Source: Cohaesibacteraceae bacterium (lineage in GTDB: Bacteria; Pseudomonadota; Alphaproteobacteria; Rhizobiales; Cohaesibacteraceae). Taken from it: a stretch of 6,910 nt of DNA. Below are positions 1 to 5,846 of this stretch, one piece after another. A model generated the notes under the pieces. It was not told the origin of the DNA. It saw nothing but the letters and a program-made list of their open reading frames with translations, and ran no database searches. Location: the NCBI GenBank assembly GCA_016764535.1, contig JAESRR010000254.1, positions 6,278-13,187 of the forward strand. Reading direction: 5' to 3'. The position numbers and the translations under genes are program-made. Position 1 is the first letter of the stretch. Every line of letters begins with the position of its first letter.

Positions 1-266
1 CGGTTGAGCGTCGCGCCACTGCCATTGTTAAAATGCACGTTATTACCGGACCCGACAGAAAAGCCATTCCAGTTGATAATGGCGTTGGTCGAGGATTGAT
101 TGATCAGTAGCGATGTAGCATTCGGCGCACTGATGACGGCGCTACCTGCAACCACACTTGCGCCTTCGGGCAGGGCATTCGCCATGGCCGGAATCATCTG
201 GGCGGTTAAGAGGCTGAATGAAGTGGAAAGGGCGGTGAAGTTCTTTAACAAAACACGCAAACGCAT
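1..266 (-). CDS. Two-partner-secretion exoprotein (filamentous haemagglutinin-type), N-terminal fragment
   Basis: Only the first 88 codons are present; the gene continues past the left edge. Residues 1-31 form a Sec signal peptide: a basic start (MRLRVLLKN), a hydrophobic stretch and a likely cleavage after AMANA. The mature start LPEGASVVAGSAVIS, then LLINQSSTNAIINWNGFSVG and VHFNNGSGATLNR, are hallmarks of the haemagglutination-activity/TPS domain. In this family that domain targets a large beta-helical protein to a dedicated outer-membrane TpsB pore for secretion or surface display. The ATG at 264-266 is the only start giving a full signal peptide; its ribosome site is weak (GGAA about 12 nt upstream). 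No TpsB gene is in the window. The family is clear; the cargo (adhesin, haemolysin, inhibition toxin or other) cannot be told from the N-terminus. Confidence 0.9.
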   Translation of the reverse strand, partial: MRLRVLLKNFTALSTSFSLLTAQMIPAMANALPEGASVVAGSAVISAPNATSLLINQSSTNAIINWNGFSVGSGNNVHFNNGSGATLN

Positions 267-387
267 ATAACAATATTTCCATTACAACACGATGCGCAGA
301 CACCAAAAAATCACGTGTAGTCGCATCCGATTACTATACCGGGGTCGCAATGGTTGTATTTAACCAGTTGATGTGTCCCCCATTGAA

Positions 388-417
388 CTTATACGGGACT
401 TATCAACCTTTTGGCAA
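388..417 (-). promoter_or_regulatory. Candidate sigma-70 promoter of the exoprotein gene
   Basis: On the minus strand there is a -35 TTGCCA (412-417, 5 of 6 to consensus), an 18-nt spacer and a -10 TATAAG (388-393, 5 of 6). Transcription would start near 381 and leave a leader of about 115 nt before the exoprotein ATG. It sits just downstream of the CtrA-type box. Predicted by eye only. Confidence 0.45.
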
Positions 418-423
418 CAATTA

Positions 424-438
424 TTAACAAATGGTTAA
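424..438 (-). promoter_or_regulatory. CtrA-type binding box
   Basis: The minus strand reads TTAACCATTTGTTAA, a perfect match to the alphaproteobacterial CtrA consensus TTAA-N7-TTAA including the preferred TTAACCAT octamer. It is also embedded in an inverted repeat (ATTAAC-AAATG-GTTAAT, 423-439). It lies 6 bp upstream of the candidate -35 of the exoprotein gene, centred near -50, so activation by phosphorylated CtrA is plausible. CtrA commonly controls cell-cycle, motility and surface-structure genes. The match is seen directly; regulation is inferred. Confidence 0.5.
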
Positions 439-524
439 TTTATGAGAACGGTCGACAGTTGGAAGGGGCCAAAAATGATGCAGAATTCCAGGAGCGTGCT
501 GGCAATCATCATCAATCCGGGTCG

Positions 525-1397
525 TCAGGATGCCTTTGCCAATTCTCGTAGTTCGTGAAACAAAGCGTCGGATAATTTTGCTCGTGGGTTATTGATCCGG
601 TCGATCATCACCAGCTCCCTGCAAATTGGCGGATCACCGAACGGCACCACATGCAGATCATCCGCATAGGACGGGGTGCAAATCCTGTGGGGAGCGATTG
701 AAACACCAATCCCGTGGCGGACGAGAGATTCCAGCGCCTCGAGAGAATCCACCTCCAGCACCGAGCGGACATGTATTTTACGGGCCAAAAGTTGACGTTC
801 AATTTGTTGGCCTGTCCATGTACTGCGGTTGAACCAAATGAACGGGTGAGACGTTAGAAGCTCAACGTCTGTTGTTTGCTCTGACGTGATCGGTGCAATG
901 ACATTGAGTGGTTCGGAACATATTTTCTGGACCCGTAACCCGGCAAAGGGTTGTTCCGGCTCTGTGACTATTGCCACATCGATATCCCGGTTGCGGACCT
1001 GCTGTGTCAGCTCTTGCGAAAGGTCAGCCTTGATTTGTAATTGCAGGAGGGGGTGGGTTTTGCGGAGCTTTGCGAGGGCCGGTGGTACGAGATTGATCAG
1101 GGACGACGGCACAACGCCTATCGCCAGTGAACCAATCAGCGTCTGCTCGCTGGCAAGGGCTTTTATTTCGTCGGTGATCTCAAGAATACGCCGGGCGTGT
1201 TCAACCAGTGCGATACCCTTGTCAGTCAAAACCGGCGGGCGTCTTTTACGATCAACCAGCAGAATTTGCAGTTCTTCTTCCAGTGCCTTTACGTGAACAC
1301 TGACCGCGGAATGGCTGAGACCAAGAGCAACGCCCGCAGAAACAAAGGTTGGGTATTCCGAGATCGCGACGATTGTCCGAAGAAAACGCAAATTCAT
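525..1397 (-). CDS. LysR-family transcriptional regulator
   Basis: A 290-residue protein, the usual LTTR length. Residues 1-60 form the winged helix-turn-helix (MNLRFLRTIV, then SAGVALGLSHSAVSVHVKALEEEL as the recognition region, then a wing ending in LTDKG). Residues 62-88 form the linker helix. From GSLAIGVVPS (about 89) onward is the two-lobed periplasmic-binding-like effector domain. A GTG at 1427 would add ten residues, but the ATG at 1397 starts exactly at the canonical LTTR N-terminus and is preferred. No divergent target gene exists; it lies between the TetR gene and the exoprotein gene, all on one strand. A promoter and a set of TTCGA repeats just upstream suggest autoregulation. The effector is unknown: the domain has no diagnostic residues I can assign. 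Confidence 0.88.
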   Translation of the reverse strand: MNLRFLRTIVAISEYPTFVSAGVALGLSHSAVSVHVKALEEELQILLVDRKRRPPVLTDKGIALVEHARRILEITDEIKALASEQTLIGSLAIGVVPSSLINLVPPALAKLRKTHPLLQLQIKADLSQELTQQVRNRDIDVAIVTEPEQPFAGLRVQKICSEPLNVIAPITSEQTTDVELLTSHPFIWFNRSTWTGQQIERQLLARKIHVRSVLEVDSLEALESLVRHGIGVSIAPHRICTPSYADDLHVVPFGDPPICRELVMIDRINNPRAKLSDALFHELRELAKAS

Positions 1398-1418
1398 GGT
1401 TCGGCCTATTGTTAAATT

Positions 1419-1447
1419 TTCGAACACTAAATTCGATTTCGTTCGAT
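1419..1447. repeat. Three TTCGA repeats upstream of the LysR gene
   Basis: TTCGAA (1419-1424), TTCGAT (1432-1437) and TTCGAT (1442-1447) recur at 13- and 10-bp offsets, the last two within the near-tandem ATTCGATTTC/GTTCGATTTA. They lie 22-50 bp upstream of the LysR ATG, just downstream of its predicted -10. Clustering at about one helical turn suggests protein binding, possibly by the LysR product itself; this is inference. Confidence 0.35.
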
Positions 1448-1454
1448 TTATTCC

Positions 1455-1483
1455 ATGTTATTGAAATTGCGAGGCGGTCGCAA
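1455..1483 (-). promoter_or_regulatory. Candidate promoter of the LysR gene
   Basis: On the minus strand TTGCGA (1478-1483, 4 of 6) is followed by a 17-nt spacer and TAACAT (1455-1460, 4 of 6). Transcription would begin near 1448, placing the TTCGA repeats at the start of the transcript. Its -35 is also one arm of the inverted repeat at 1467-1483, so the element could alternatively be an operator or a weak terminator. Confidence 0.3.
1467..1483. repeat. Inverted repeat TTGCGA-N5-TCGCAA downstream of the TetR gene
   Basis: Perfect 6-bp arms flank a 5-nt centre (GGCGG). Read on the minus strand, it lies 75-91 nt after the TetR stop and is followed by TTTCAAT rather than a real T run. It is therefore a poor intrinsic terminator, and may instead be an operator overlapping the LysR -35. 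Confidence 0.35.
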
Positions 1484-1557
1484 CCGTAATCTGCTCTATT
1501 GTTCTATTGGATAGTGATCCGGAATTACGTGTGCAATTTGATAAAAGGCTTGAAAAC

Positions 1558-2103
1558 CTATCCCGCAGCAATCGCCCGCTCGATGACATCAAATGGTTCT
1601 GTTGACGCCGATATTCGCGAGATCAGCATCCCGCCTTCAAGCCGCACAAATGTATCCATAGCCTTGTTATGCGCTTCATCACTTCCATGCGCCGCCCATT
1701 GTTGCGCCAGCCAGTTTACGCTGGCATCAAAGAACAGTTTGATTTCTGCGCGGGCCTCAAGTGACAAAAGCTCAATATCCGCTGCCAGCATGCCGCAAAG
1801 GCACATCCGGTGATCTTGTGTCAATACATGGCGGAACATCGCAACCAGGGTCATGATGCGTTGCAATGGATCGTCGATCTCTTTTGTTTTTGAACCAAGT
1901 GTTGCGAAGAAGTCCTCGCGATAGGTTTTCGAGATCTCGATTATCAAATGATCCTTGGTTGGGAAATGATAATGGATACTGGCAGACTTGATGCCAATAT
2001 CCGCCGCAATGTCACGAAAACTGAAACCACCAAAGCCGCGGTTTTGTGCCATTTGCTGAGCTGTCTGCAATATTTTGGTTCTTGGATTATCCAGTCTTGG
2101 CAT
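1558..2103 (-). CDS. TetR/AcrR-family transcriptional regulator
   Basis: A 181-residue protein, slightly short for the family. Residues 8-53 are the TetR_N helix-turn-helix: ILQTAQQMAQNRGFGGFSFRDIAADIGIKS followed by ASIHYHFPTKDHLI, the classic recognition helix and YxHF turn. The remainder is an all-helical ligand and dimer domain that carries MCLCGMLAADIELL at 100-113. Two cysteines (C101, C103) at this conserved spot are reminiscent of electrophile- or redox-sensing TetR proteins such as NemR, but no close family can be named. It is divergent from the bicupin gene across 150 bp containing two palindromes, the classic layout for a repressor controlling itself and its neighbour. The ribosome site AAGAGA lies about 8 nt before the ATG. 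Most likely a local repressor; the ligand is unknown. Confidence 0.9.
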   Translation of the reverse strand: MPRLDNPRTKILQTAQQMAQNRGFGGFSFRDIAADIGIKSASIHYHFPTKDHLIIEISKTYREDFFATLGSKTKEIDDPLQRIMTLVAMFRHVLTQDHRMCLCGMLAADIELLSLEARAEIKLFFDASVNWLAQQWAAHGSDEAHNKAMDTFVRLEGGMLISRISASTEPFDVIERAIAAG

Positions 2104-2144
2104 ATTTTTCTCTTGTGCTGGTGACGATAGCTCATATATGACAA

Positions 2145-2174
2145 TTACCTACCTGGTGATAGGTTTAACATAAT
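2145..2174 (+). promoter_or_regulatory. Candidate promoter of the bicupin gene
   Basis: TTACCT (2145-2150, weak -35), 18 nt, then CATAAT (2169-2174, 5 of 6 to the -10 consensus). It would start transcription near 2181 and leave a leader of about 73 nt. The ACCTA/TAGGT inverted repeat fills its spacer, which would fit repression. Confidence 0.3.
2147..2164. promoter_or_regulatory. Candidate TetR operator (ACCTA-N8-TAGGT)
   Basis: ACCTA (2147-2151) and TAGGT (2160-2164) are perfect inverted arms around CCTGGTGA, giving an 18-bp dyad typical in size for TetR dimers. It lies 44-61 bp upstream of the TetR start, between the two divergent genes and over the predicted cupin promoter spacer. Assignment to the adjacent TetR protein is inferred from position alone. 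Confidence 0.4.
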
Positions 2175-2178
2175 TGCG

Positions 2179-2196
2179 TGATTTGATCCAAATCAT
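2179..2196. promoter_or_regulatory. Palindrome and FNR/Anr-like box upstream of the bicupin
   Basis: TGATTTG-ATC-CAAATCA (2179-2195) is a perfect inverted repeat with 7-bp arms. Overlapping it, TTGATCCAAATCAT (2183-2196) matches the FNR/Anr/FnrL consensus TTGAT-N4-ATCAA at 9 of 10 fixed positions. A partial copy, TCGATCCAA, follows 15 bp downstream at 2198-2206. If the CATAAT -10 is used, the box falls at about +2 to +15, a repressing position. It may be an oxygen-responsive site or a second TetR operator. Confidence 0.4.
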
Positions 2197-2253
2197 ATCG
2201 ATCCAATTGAGTGGCCCGCAAGTTTCTGTTTGGGTACATTAAGGAGTAATCAA

Positions 2254-2916
2254 ATGGAATTAAACGCCGATTTTTCAAAGAAGGCCATTGTTCATTCGAC
2301 TGACGAACCATGGGTTGCTTCTCCACTTCCCGGCGTCGATCGCCGCATGCTGGATCGTATCGGTGACGAACATGCGACAAGGGCAACTACCATTGTTCGT
2401 TATAAGGCCGGGAGCAGTTTTTCCAGCCATACCCATGGTGGCGGTGAAGAGTTCATGGTGCTTGACGGTATCTTTTCCGATGAGCATGGTGATTATCCGG
2501 CCGGGACATATGTACGTAATCCGGTTGGCTCCAAACACACTCCGCACAGCGAAAATGGCTGCATAATTTACGTGAAACTTGGTCAAATGCACCCCGATGA
2601 TCAGGATTTTGTGCGGGTCGATAGCAATAATACCAGCTGGAAATCCGGATCAGTGACTGGCACCGAATCCATGCATCTGCACACATATGGCGGTGAGAAT
2701 ATCGCCCTGATGCGATGTCATCCTGGAACAAATTTCCAACCGGAACTGTCTGGTAACGGAACAGAAATACTGGTGCTGGACGGCCAAATCGAAGATGGGC
2801 AACATTCGTCTTCAAAGGGGACATGGGTCCGCTATCCCGGAACTGGAAAATGTGATCTGTTTACCAAAGATGGATGCACATTGCTGATCAAGACCGGTCA
2901 TCTGGAAGGTTTGTGA
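2254..2916 (+). CDS. ChrR-like bicupin protein without an anti-sigma domain
   Basis: A 220-residue cytosolic protein with no signal peptide. The start is set by AAGGAG at 2241-2246, 7 nt before ATG; an upstream in-frame ATG at 2230 lacks such a site. The N-terminal DEPWVASPLPGVDRRMLDRIGDEHATRATTIVRY region is characteristic of the ChrR cupin-like family. The first cupin (about 44-110) has HTHGGGEE and GSKH, supplying likely metal ligands H59, H61, E65 and H95. The second (about 148-215) keeps the fold pattern (EILVLDGQIED, GTWVRYPG) but lacks the histidine cluster, so it looks degenerate. In Rhodobacter ChrR this fold is fused to a zinc anti-sigma domain that holds RpoE until singlet oxygen acts; that domain is absent here. 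It is divergent from the TetR gene, its probable regulator. Function is unknown: a metal-dependent enzyme or a sensor are both possible. Confidence 0.85.
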   Translation: MELNADFSKKAIVHSTDEPWVASPLPGVDRRMLDRIGDEHATRATTIVRYKAGSSFSSHTHGGGEEFMVLDGIFSDEHGDYPAGTYVRNPVGSKHTPHSENGCIIYVKLGQMHPDDQDFVRVDSNNTSWKSGSVTGTESMHLHTYGGENIALMRCHPGTNFQPELSGNGTEILVLDGQIEDGQHSSSKGTWVRYPGTGKCDLFTKDGCTLLIKTGHLEGL

Positions 2917-2939
2917 TCCCGGGTGATCACGTACCTTTC
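2904..2939. terminator. Bidirectional hairpin between convergent genes
   Basis: GTGATC (2913-2918) and GATCAC (2925-2930) pair around CCGGGT. Outside a T-T mismatch and a possible G-U pair, AAGGT (2906-2910) and ACCTT (2933-2937) pair too, with the stem extendable to 2904/2939. The bicupin stop (2914-2916) and the racemase stop (2927-2929) both lie inside it. There is no long T tract on either side, so it is a stable 3'-end hairpin or weak terminator serving both strands. Confidence 0.5.
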
Positions 2940-3625
2940 ACATTTGAAACAACGTGTTGCGCCAGCACGTCCAAAGTGTCGTAGACGGGCAATGGTGCCT
3001 TGCCGGAATTATCGATAATTGAAAGTTCGGTGCAGGCTAAAACTGCGCATCCTGCGCCACGGTTTTTTAGATTCTCAATTGCGGATGTGAATTGGATGGT
3101 CAGTTGATCATTGAGCTGTCCTGCCTTGATTGCCAGGATGACCGACATGACTTCATCCTGATTTTCAGGGAATAGGACATCCAGTCCGACCTTCGCGCAA
3201 TATTTCTCATACAGGCCAATTTGTTGAACGGCCGATGATGCAAGCAAGCCGATGGTGGTGATATCCGGTTGCTTTTGCCTGATGTGATCGATTGTCAGTT
3301 CAATCATATTGCTGACAGGAATGGAAACGGCATCGACAAGATAATCATAATAATGGTGTGCTGTGTTACAGGGAATGACAAGGAAATCAGCCCCTGCAGT
3401 TTCCAGCCGTTTGGCCATTTGGGCAATGCATGGACCAGGGTTTATACCGGTACCGTCGATCAGTGCTTCCAGCCTTGAAGGTATCTTTGAATTATTATCG
3501 ACAATCGTGTGGATGTGGTCGCCGTCATTTTCTGCGGGTGTGGCATCAATGATCCGCTGCTGGAATTCAACAGCCGCCGCAGGGCCCATGCCACCGATGA
3601 TGCCTACTATTTTTTCGTCGCTCAT
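2927..3625 (-). CDS. Asp/Glu-type amino acid racemase (PLP-independent)
   Basis: A 232-residue protein of the aspartate/glutamate racemase family, which interconverts amino-acid enantiomers through two cysteines without cofactor. It opens with KIVGIIGGMGPAAAVEF. The first catalytic cysteine is C86 in VIPCNTAHHYYD, and the second C198 in VLACTELS (most relatives have GCTE). NNSKIPSRLEAL (44-55) matches the usual substrate-loop position. A GTG at 3670 would add 15 residues, but they would be translated through a perfect hairpin, so the ATG at 3625 is chosen; its ribosome site is weak. The gene lies 54 nt after the CuyA-like lyase on the same strand, suggesting co-transcription and a role in presenting the right enantiomer to it. 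The substrate cannot be read from sequence; aspartate, glutamate, cysteate or cysteine are all possible. Confidence 0.87.
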   Translation of the reverse strand: MSDEKIVGIIGGMGPAAAVEFQQRIIDATPAENDGDHIHTIVDNNSKIPSRLEALIDGTGINPGPCIAQMAKRLETAGADFLVIPCNTAHHYYDYLVDAVSIPVSNMIELTIDHIRQKQPDITTIGLLASSAVQQIGLYEKYCAKVGLDVLFPENQDEVMSVILAIKAGQLNDQLTIQFTSAIENLKNRGAGCAVLACTELSIIDNSGKAPLPVYDTLDVLAQHVVSNVKGT

Positions 3626-3648
3626 ATGAGTTATTTTTCCGGAGAGGA

Positions 3649-3667
3649 GGGAAGCTATTTGCTTCCC
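3649..3667 (-). other. Perfect hairpin between lyase and racemase genes
   Basis: On the minus strand GGGAAGC and GCTTCCC (7-bp arms) enclose AAATA, 13 nt after the lyase stop and 24 nt before the racemase ATG. No T run follows (TCCTCTCC comes next), so it is not a standard intrinsic terminator. It may protect the upstream mRNA end or lower expression of the racemase relative to the lyase. Confidence 0.5.
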
Positions 3668-3679
3668 CACCAGTTTTAG

Positions 3680-4690
3680 TCAGCGATAATCGGCGAAGTT
3701 AAATGCAGAGCGATAGCCATGCAGCGCCGCTGCTCCGCCCGTATGCAGGAAGACAATGTTCTCACCGGCCTTGAAATGCCCCTTGCTGATGAGATCGATA
3801 AGACCATGCGCGCCCTTGCCGGAATATACCGGATCAAGAAGTATGGATTCCTTCGCAGCAAACATATTGATCGCCTCAATCATTCCATCTGTCGGGACGC
3901 CATATCCGCCGCCTACGTAATCTGAATTTGCGACAATGTCCTCGCGCTTCACCGCGCCGGATATATTGAGGTGATCGCAGGTTTTAAGTGCCAGATTGTA
4001 GACGTTCTCTTCCTGCTTTTGTTTTGGTGCACGTACGCCAATTCCATATACCGGGATCTGTGCATTGGTGCCGACCAGACCGGTCACCAGCCCTGCCTGT
4101 GTTCCCGCGCTGCCTGTCGCATGCACGATACAATCAATTTTCAGATCCATTTGATTGGCCTGACGCACTGTTTCTATTGCCGCATTGACATATCCCAGCG
4201 CACCGATCGCATTGGAGCCGCCGCCCGGTATGATGTACGGATTTTTGCCTTTGGCGCGGAGACTTTCTGCGAGATCCTCCATTGCCGCATTCATATCTGT
4301 ATTGGCAGGGCATGTGCTCAGTTTTGCGTTGAACAATTGATTGAGCATCACATTGCCATTGTAATTATACGCCGGGTCTTTGCTTCCGGTTCGGTCTTCC
4401 AGAATGAGGTAACAATCCATTTCCATTTTGGCGGCAATTGCAGCGGTTTGTCGTGCATGGTTGGACTGCGTTGCACCCTGGGTAATAATCGTATCGGCAC
4501 CTTTGGCGATGGCATCTCCCATCAGAAATTCCAGTTTGCGGGTTTTATTGCCACCTCCGGCGAGGCCGGTGCAATCATCCCGTTTGATCCAGAGATTTGG
4601 CCCGCCAAGATATTTGCTGATATTTTTCATGGGTTCCAGCGGCGTATCAAGATGGGCAAAATGCAATCGAGGAAATCTGGAAAGATGCAT
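3680..4690 (-). CDS. cuyA: L-cysteate sulfo-lyase / D-cysteine desulfhydrase (PLP fold type II)
   Basis: A 336-residue PLP enzyme of the ACC deaminase / D-cysteine desulfhydrase family. It opens [20 protein letters not shown], and K49 in [11 protein letters not shown] is the PLP lysine. [10 protein letters not shown] (75-84), [12 protein letters not shown] (157-167) and [11 protein letters not shown] (191-201, phosphate loop) follow. S290 (LDPVYSGK) and T317 (FLHTGG) stand where ACC deaminases have Glu and Leu, so it is not an ACC deaminase. The start and overall pattern most resemble CuyA of marine alphaproteobacteria, which converts L-cysteate to pyruvate, ammonia and sulfite; D-cysteine desulfhydrase, releasing sulfide, is the close alternative. 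AGGAGA lies 5 nt before ATG. A racemase follows and a LysR gene precedes it on the same strand. No sulfite exporter is seen in the window. Family is certain; substrate is likely, not proven. Confidence 0.8.
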   Translation of the reverse strand: MHLSRFPRLHFAHLDTPLEPMKNISKYLGGPNLWIKRDDCTGLAGGGNKTRKLEFLMGDAIAKGADTIITQGATQSNHARQTAAIAAKMEMDCYLILEDRTGSKDPAYNYNGNVMLNQLFNAKLSTCPANTDMNAAMEDLAESLRAKGKNPYIIPGGGSNAIGALGYVNAAIETVRQANQMDLKIDCIVHATGSAGTQAGLVTGLVGTNAQIPVYGIGVRAPKQKQEENVYNLALKTCDHLNISGAVKREDIVANSDYVGGGYGVPTDGMIEAINMFAAKESILLDPVYSGKGAHGLIDLISKGHFKAGENIVFLHTGGAAALHGYRSAFNFADYR

Positions 4691-4765
4691 GGGTGTCTCC
4701 TGGTGGGTGAAACGATCTGGCGGATTTGAATAAGGACTGCCCTGATAAAGGCTAACATAGTGGCA

Positions 4766-4794
4766 TGTAAACGTATTTGGTGCTGTATCGTCAA
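4766..4794 (-). promoter_or_regulatory. Candidate promoter of the lyase-racemase operon
   Basis: On the minus strand TTGACG (4789-4794, 5 of 6 to the -35) is followed by a 17-nt spacer and a weak -10 TTTACA (4766-4771, 3 of 6). It lies in the 144-bp gap after the second LysR gene. The poor -10 fits an activator-dependent promoter, but this is inference. Confidence 0.3.
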
Positions 4795-4834
4795 ACCATA
4801 AAATTTTGAATCAGGAATGCACTAAATTTGCAAT

Positions 4835-5767
4835 CTAGCGCTCTCGCAAATATCTGGCTTCCCAACCACCTGACTTAACCTTGTCATGGATTAACTCGAG
4901 AATAATGATCTTGATGGCTTCGAACAACCGGTTGGATGGGTAATCCCTGCGATAACCAATAAACAGTCGCCTTGTTAGAGCCGGGTCTCGCACCGGGCGG
5001 GCATGCAAAGCGCCACTTTCCAAATGCTCGCCAATAAATATTTTGGGCGAAATTGTGCAACCAAGCCCGGCCAATAATCCATTGGTTATCCCGCTGACCG
5101 AATTAAGTTCAATACGGGAATTTGTTTCAAGGCGTGAAAGCAAACCAGGTTTGTCGACCAGTGCACGCAGCGAGACGCCCTGGCGCAACAACAATACCGG
5201 CAAGTTGGATAATTCCTCAAAGCTGATAGCCGAATTACTTTCTCCAATTATTTCCTTTTTGCCAACACACAGGACCTGCTCCTCAAGCACAGTTTCCATC
5301 GTTACCCGGTCATCGACCAGCGGGTTATAAAATAACGCCAGATCAATCTCGGATGAAACCAGGCTGGAAAAAGTGTTGCCAGACAGGCTTTCGACGATGG
5401 AAAGTCGTACGTCAGGATAGTCTTTCAAAATTGTTTCCATCAGTGGAAGGCCAATTCCCCGCATTACCGAGAATGGCAGACCGATGGCAAGACTGCCCGC
5501 AATTTGATTGCTTTCCGGCAACATATCCTGCTCGGCATCCTTGATGGCATTGAGTATCTTTTGAGCGTGTAAATAAAGGCGATTACCAGCGGCCGTTGGT
5601 TCCATGCCTCTTGGTTTGCGATTGAACAACGAGACACCGAGTGTAGCTTCGAGCTTCGAAATATGATGGCTAATTGCCGATTGCGCGACATTAAACCGGT
5701 TGGCTGCGTGGGAAAGGTTGTTGAGCTCATACACAGCAGAGAAATAGGTTAATTGCTTGATGTTCAT
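4835..5767 (-). CDS. LysR-family transcriptional regulator
   Basis: A 310-residue LTTR. MNIKQLTYFSAVYELNNLSH opens the winged helix-turn-helix; AANRFNVAQSAISHHISKLE (21-40) is the recognition region and NRKPRGMEPTAAG (49-61) the wing. The linker helix follows, then the effector domain from GSLAIGLPFS (91) on. An ATG at 5806 would add 13 residues but overlaps the predicted TATAAT -10, so 5767 is chosen; no clear ribosome site precedes it. It is divergent from the CoA-transferase across 89 bp and also sits directly upstream of the lyase gene on the same strand. It may activate the CoA-transferase, the lyase operon (a CuyR-like role), or both. The HTH resembles the Nac/CysB-like LTTR pattern only in general terms; the effector is unknown. 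Confidence 0.9.
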   Translation of the reverse strand: MNIKQLTYFSAVYELNNLSHAANRFNVAQSAISHHISKLEATLGVSLFNRKPRGMEPTAAGNRLYLHAQKILNAIKDAEQDMLPESNQIAGSLAIGLPFSVMRGIGLPLMETILKDYPDVRLSIVESLSGNTFSSLVSSEIDLALFYNPLVDDRVTMETVLEEQVLCVGKKEIIGESNSAISFEELSNLPVLLLRQGVSLRALVDKPGLLSRLETNSRIELNSVSGITNGLLAGLGCTISPKIFIGEHLESGALHARPVRDPALTRRLFIGYRRDYPSNRLFEAIKIIILELIHDKVKSGGWEARYLRER

Positions 5768-5804
5768 TTTGGCATTCTGTTTTTTAGAACGTATCGATCC
5801 AAAC

Positions 5805-5834
5805 ATTATATTTTAACGATGACGCAAAGCGCAA
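5805..5834 (-). promoter_or_regulatory. Candidate promoter of the second LysR gene
   Basis: On the minus strand a perfect TATAAT (5805-5810) is preceded by an 18-nt spacer and a weak -35 TTGCGC (5829-5834). Transcription would start near 5798, about 30 nt before the ATG at 5767. This argues against the upstream ATG at 5806. Confidence 0.45.
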
Positions 5835-5846
5835 TAGACTGGGGCA

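Noticed and set aside
451..524. Intrinsic terminator after the first LysR gene
   Set aside because: Only a 4-bp stem (CCAG/CTGG) with no following T run was found.
475..558. Possible 27-residue plus-strand ORF starting MMQNSRSVLA, preceded by AAGGGG
   Set aside because: It overlaps the end of the LysR gene on the other strand, is very short, and has no recognisable motif; chance is more likely.
1398..1427. Ten-residue N-terminal extension of the first LysR protein from a GTG
   Set aside because: The ATG at 1397 gives the canonical LTTR start; the extension also overlaps the TTCGAA repeat.
3680..4690. ACC deaminase (acdS) as the identity of the PLP enzyme
   Set aside because: The positions that are Glu and Leu in ACC deaminases are Ser290 and Thr317 here, as in D-cysteine desulfhydrase and CuyA-type enzymes.
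3971..4729. 252-residue open frame on the plus strand
   Set aside because: Lies antisense to the well-supported lyase gene; its Cys-, Ile- and Phe-rich composition is typical of a shadow frame and it has no domain.
4818..4832. TGCA-N7-TGCA repeat after the second LysR gene as an operator
   Set aside because: Arms are only 4 bp and TGCA is self-complementary, so this is easily chance.
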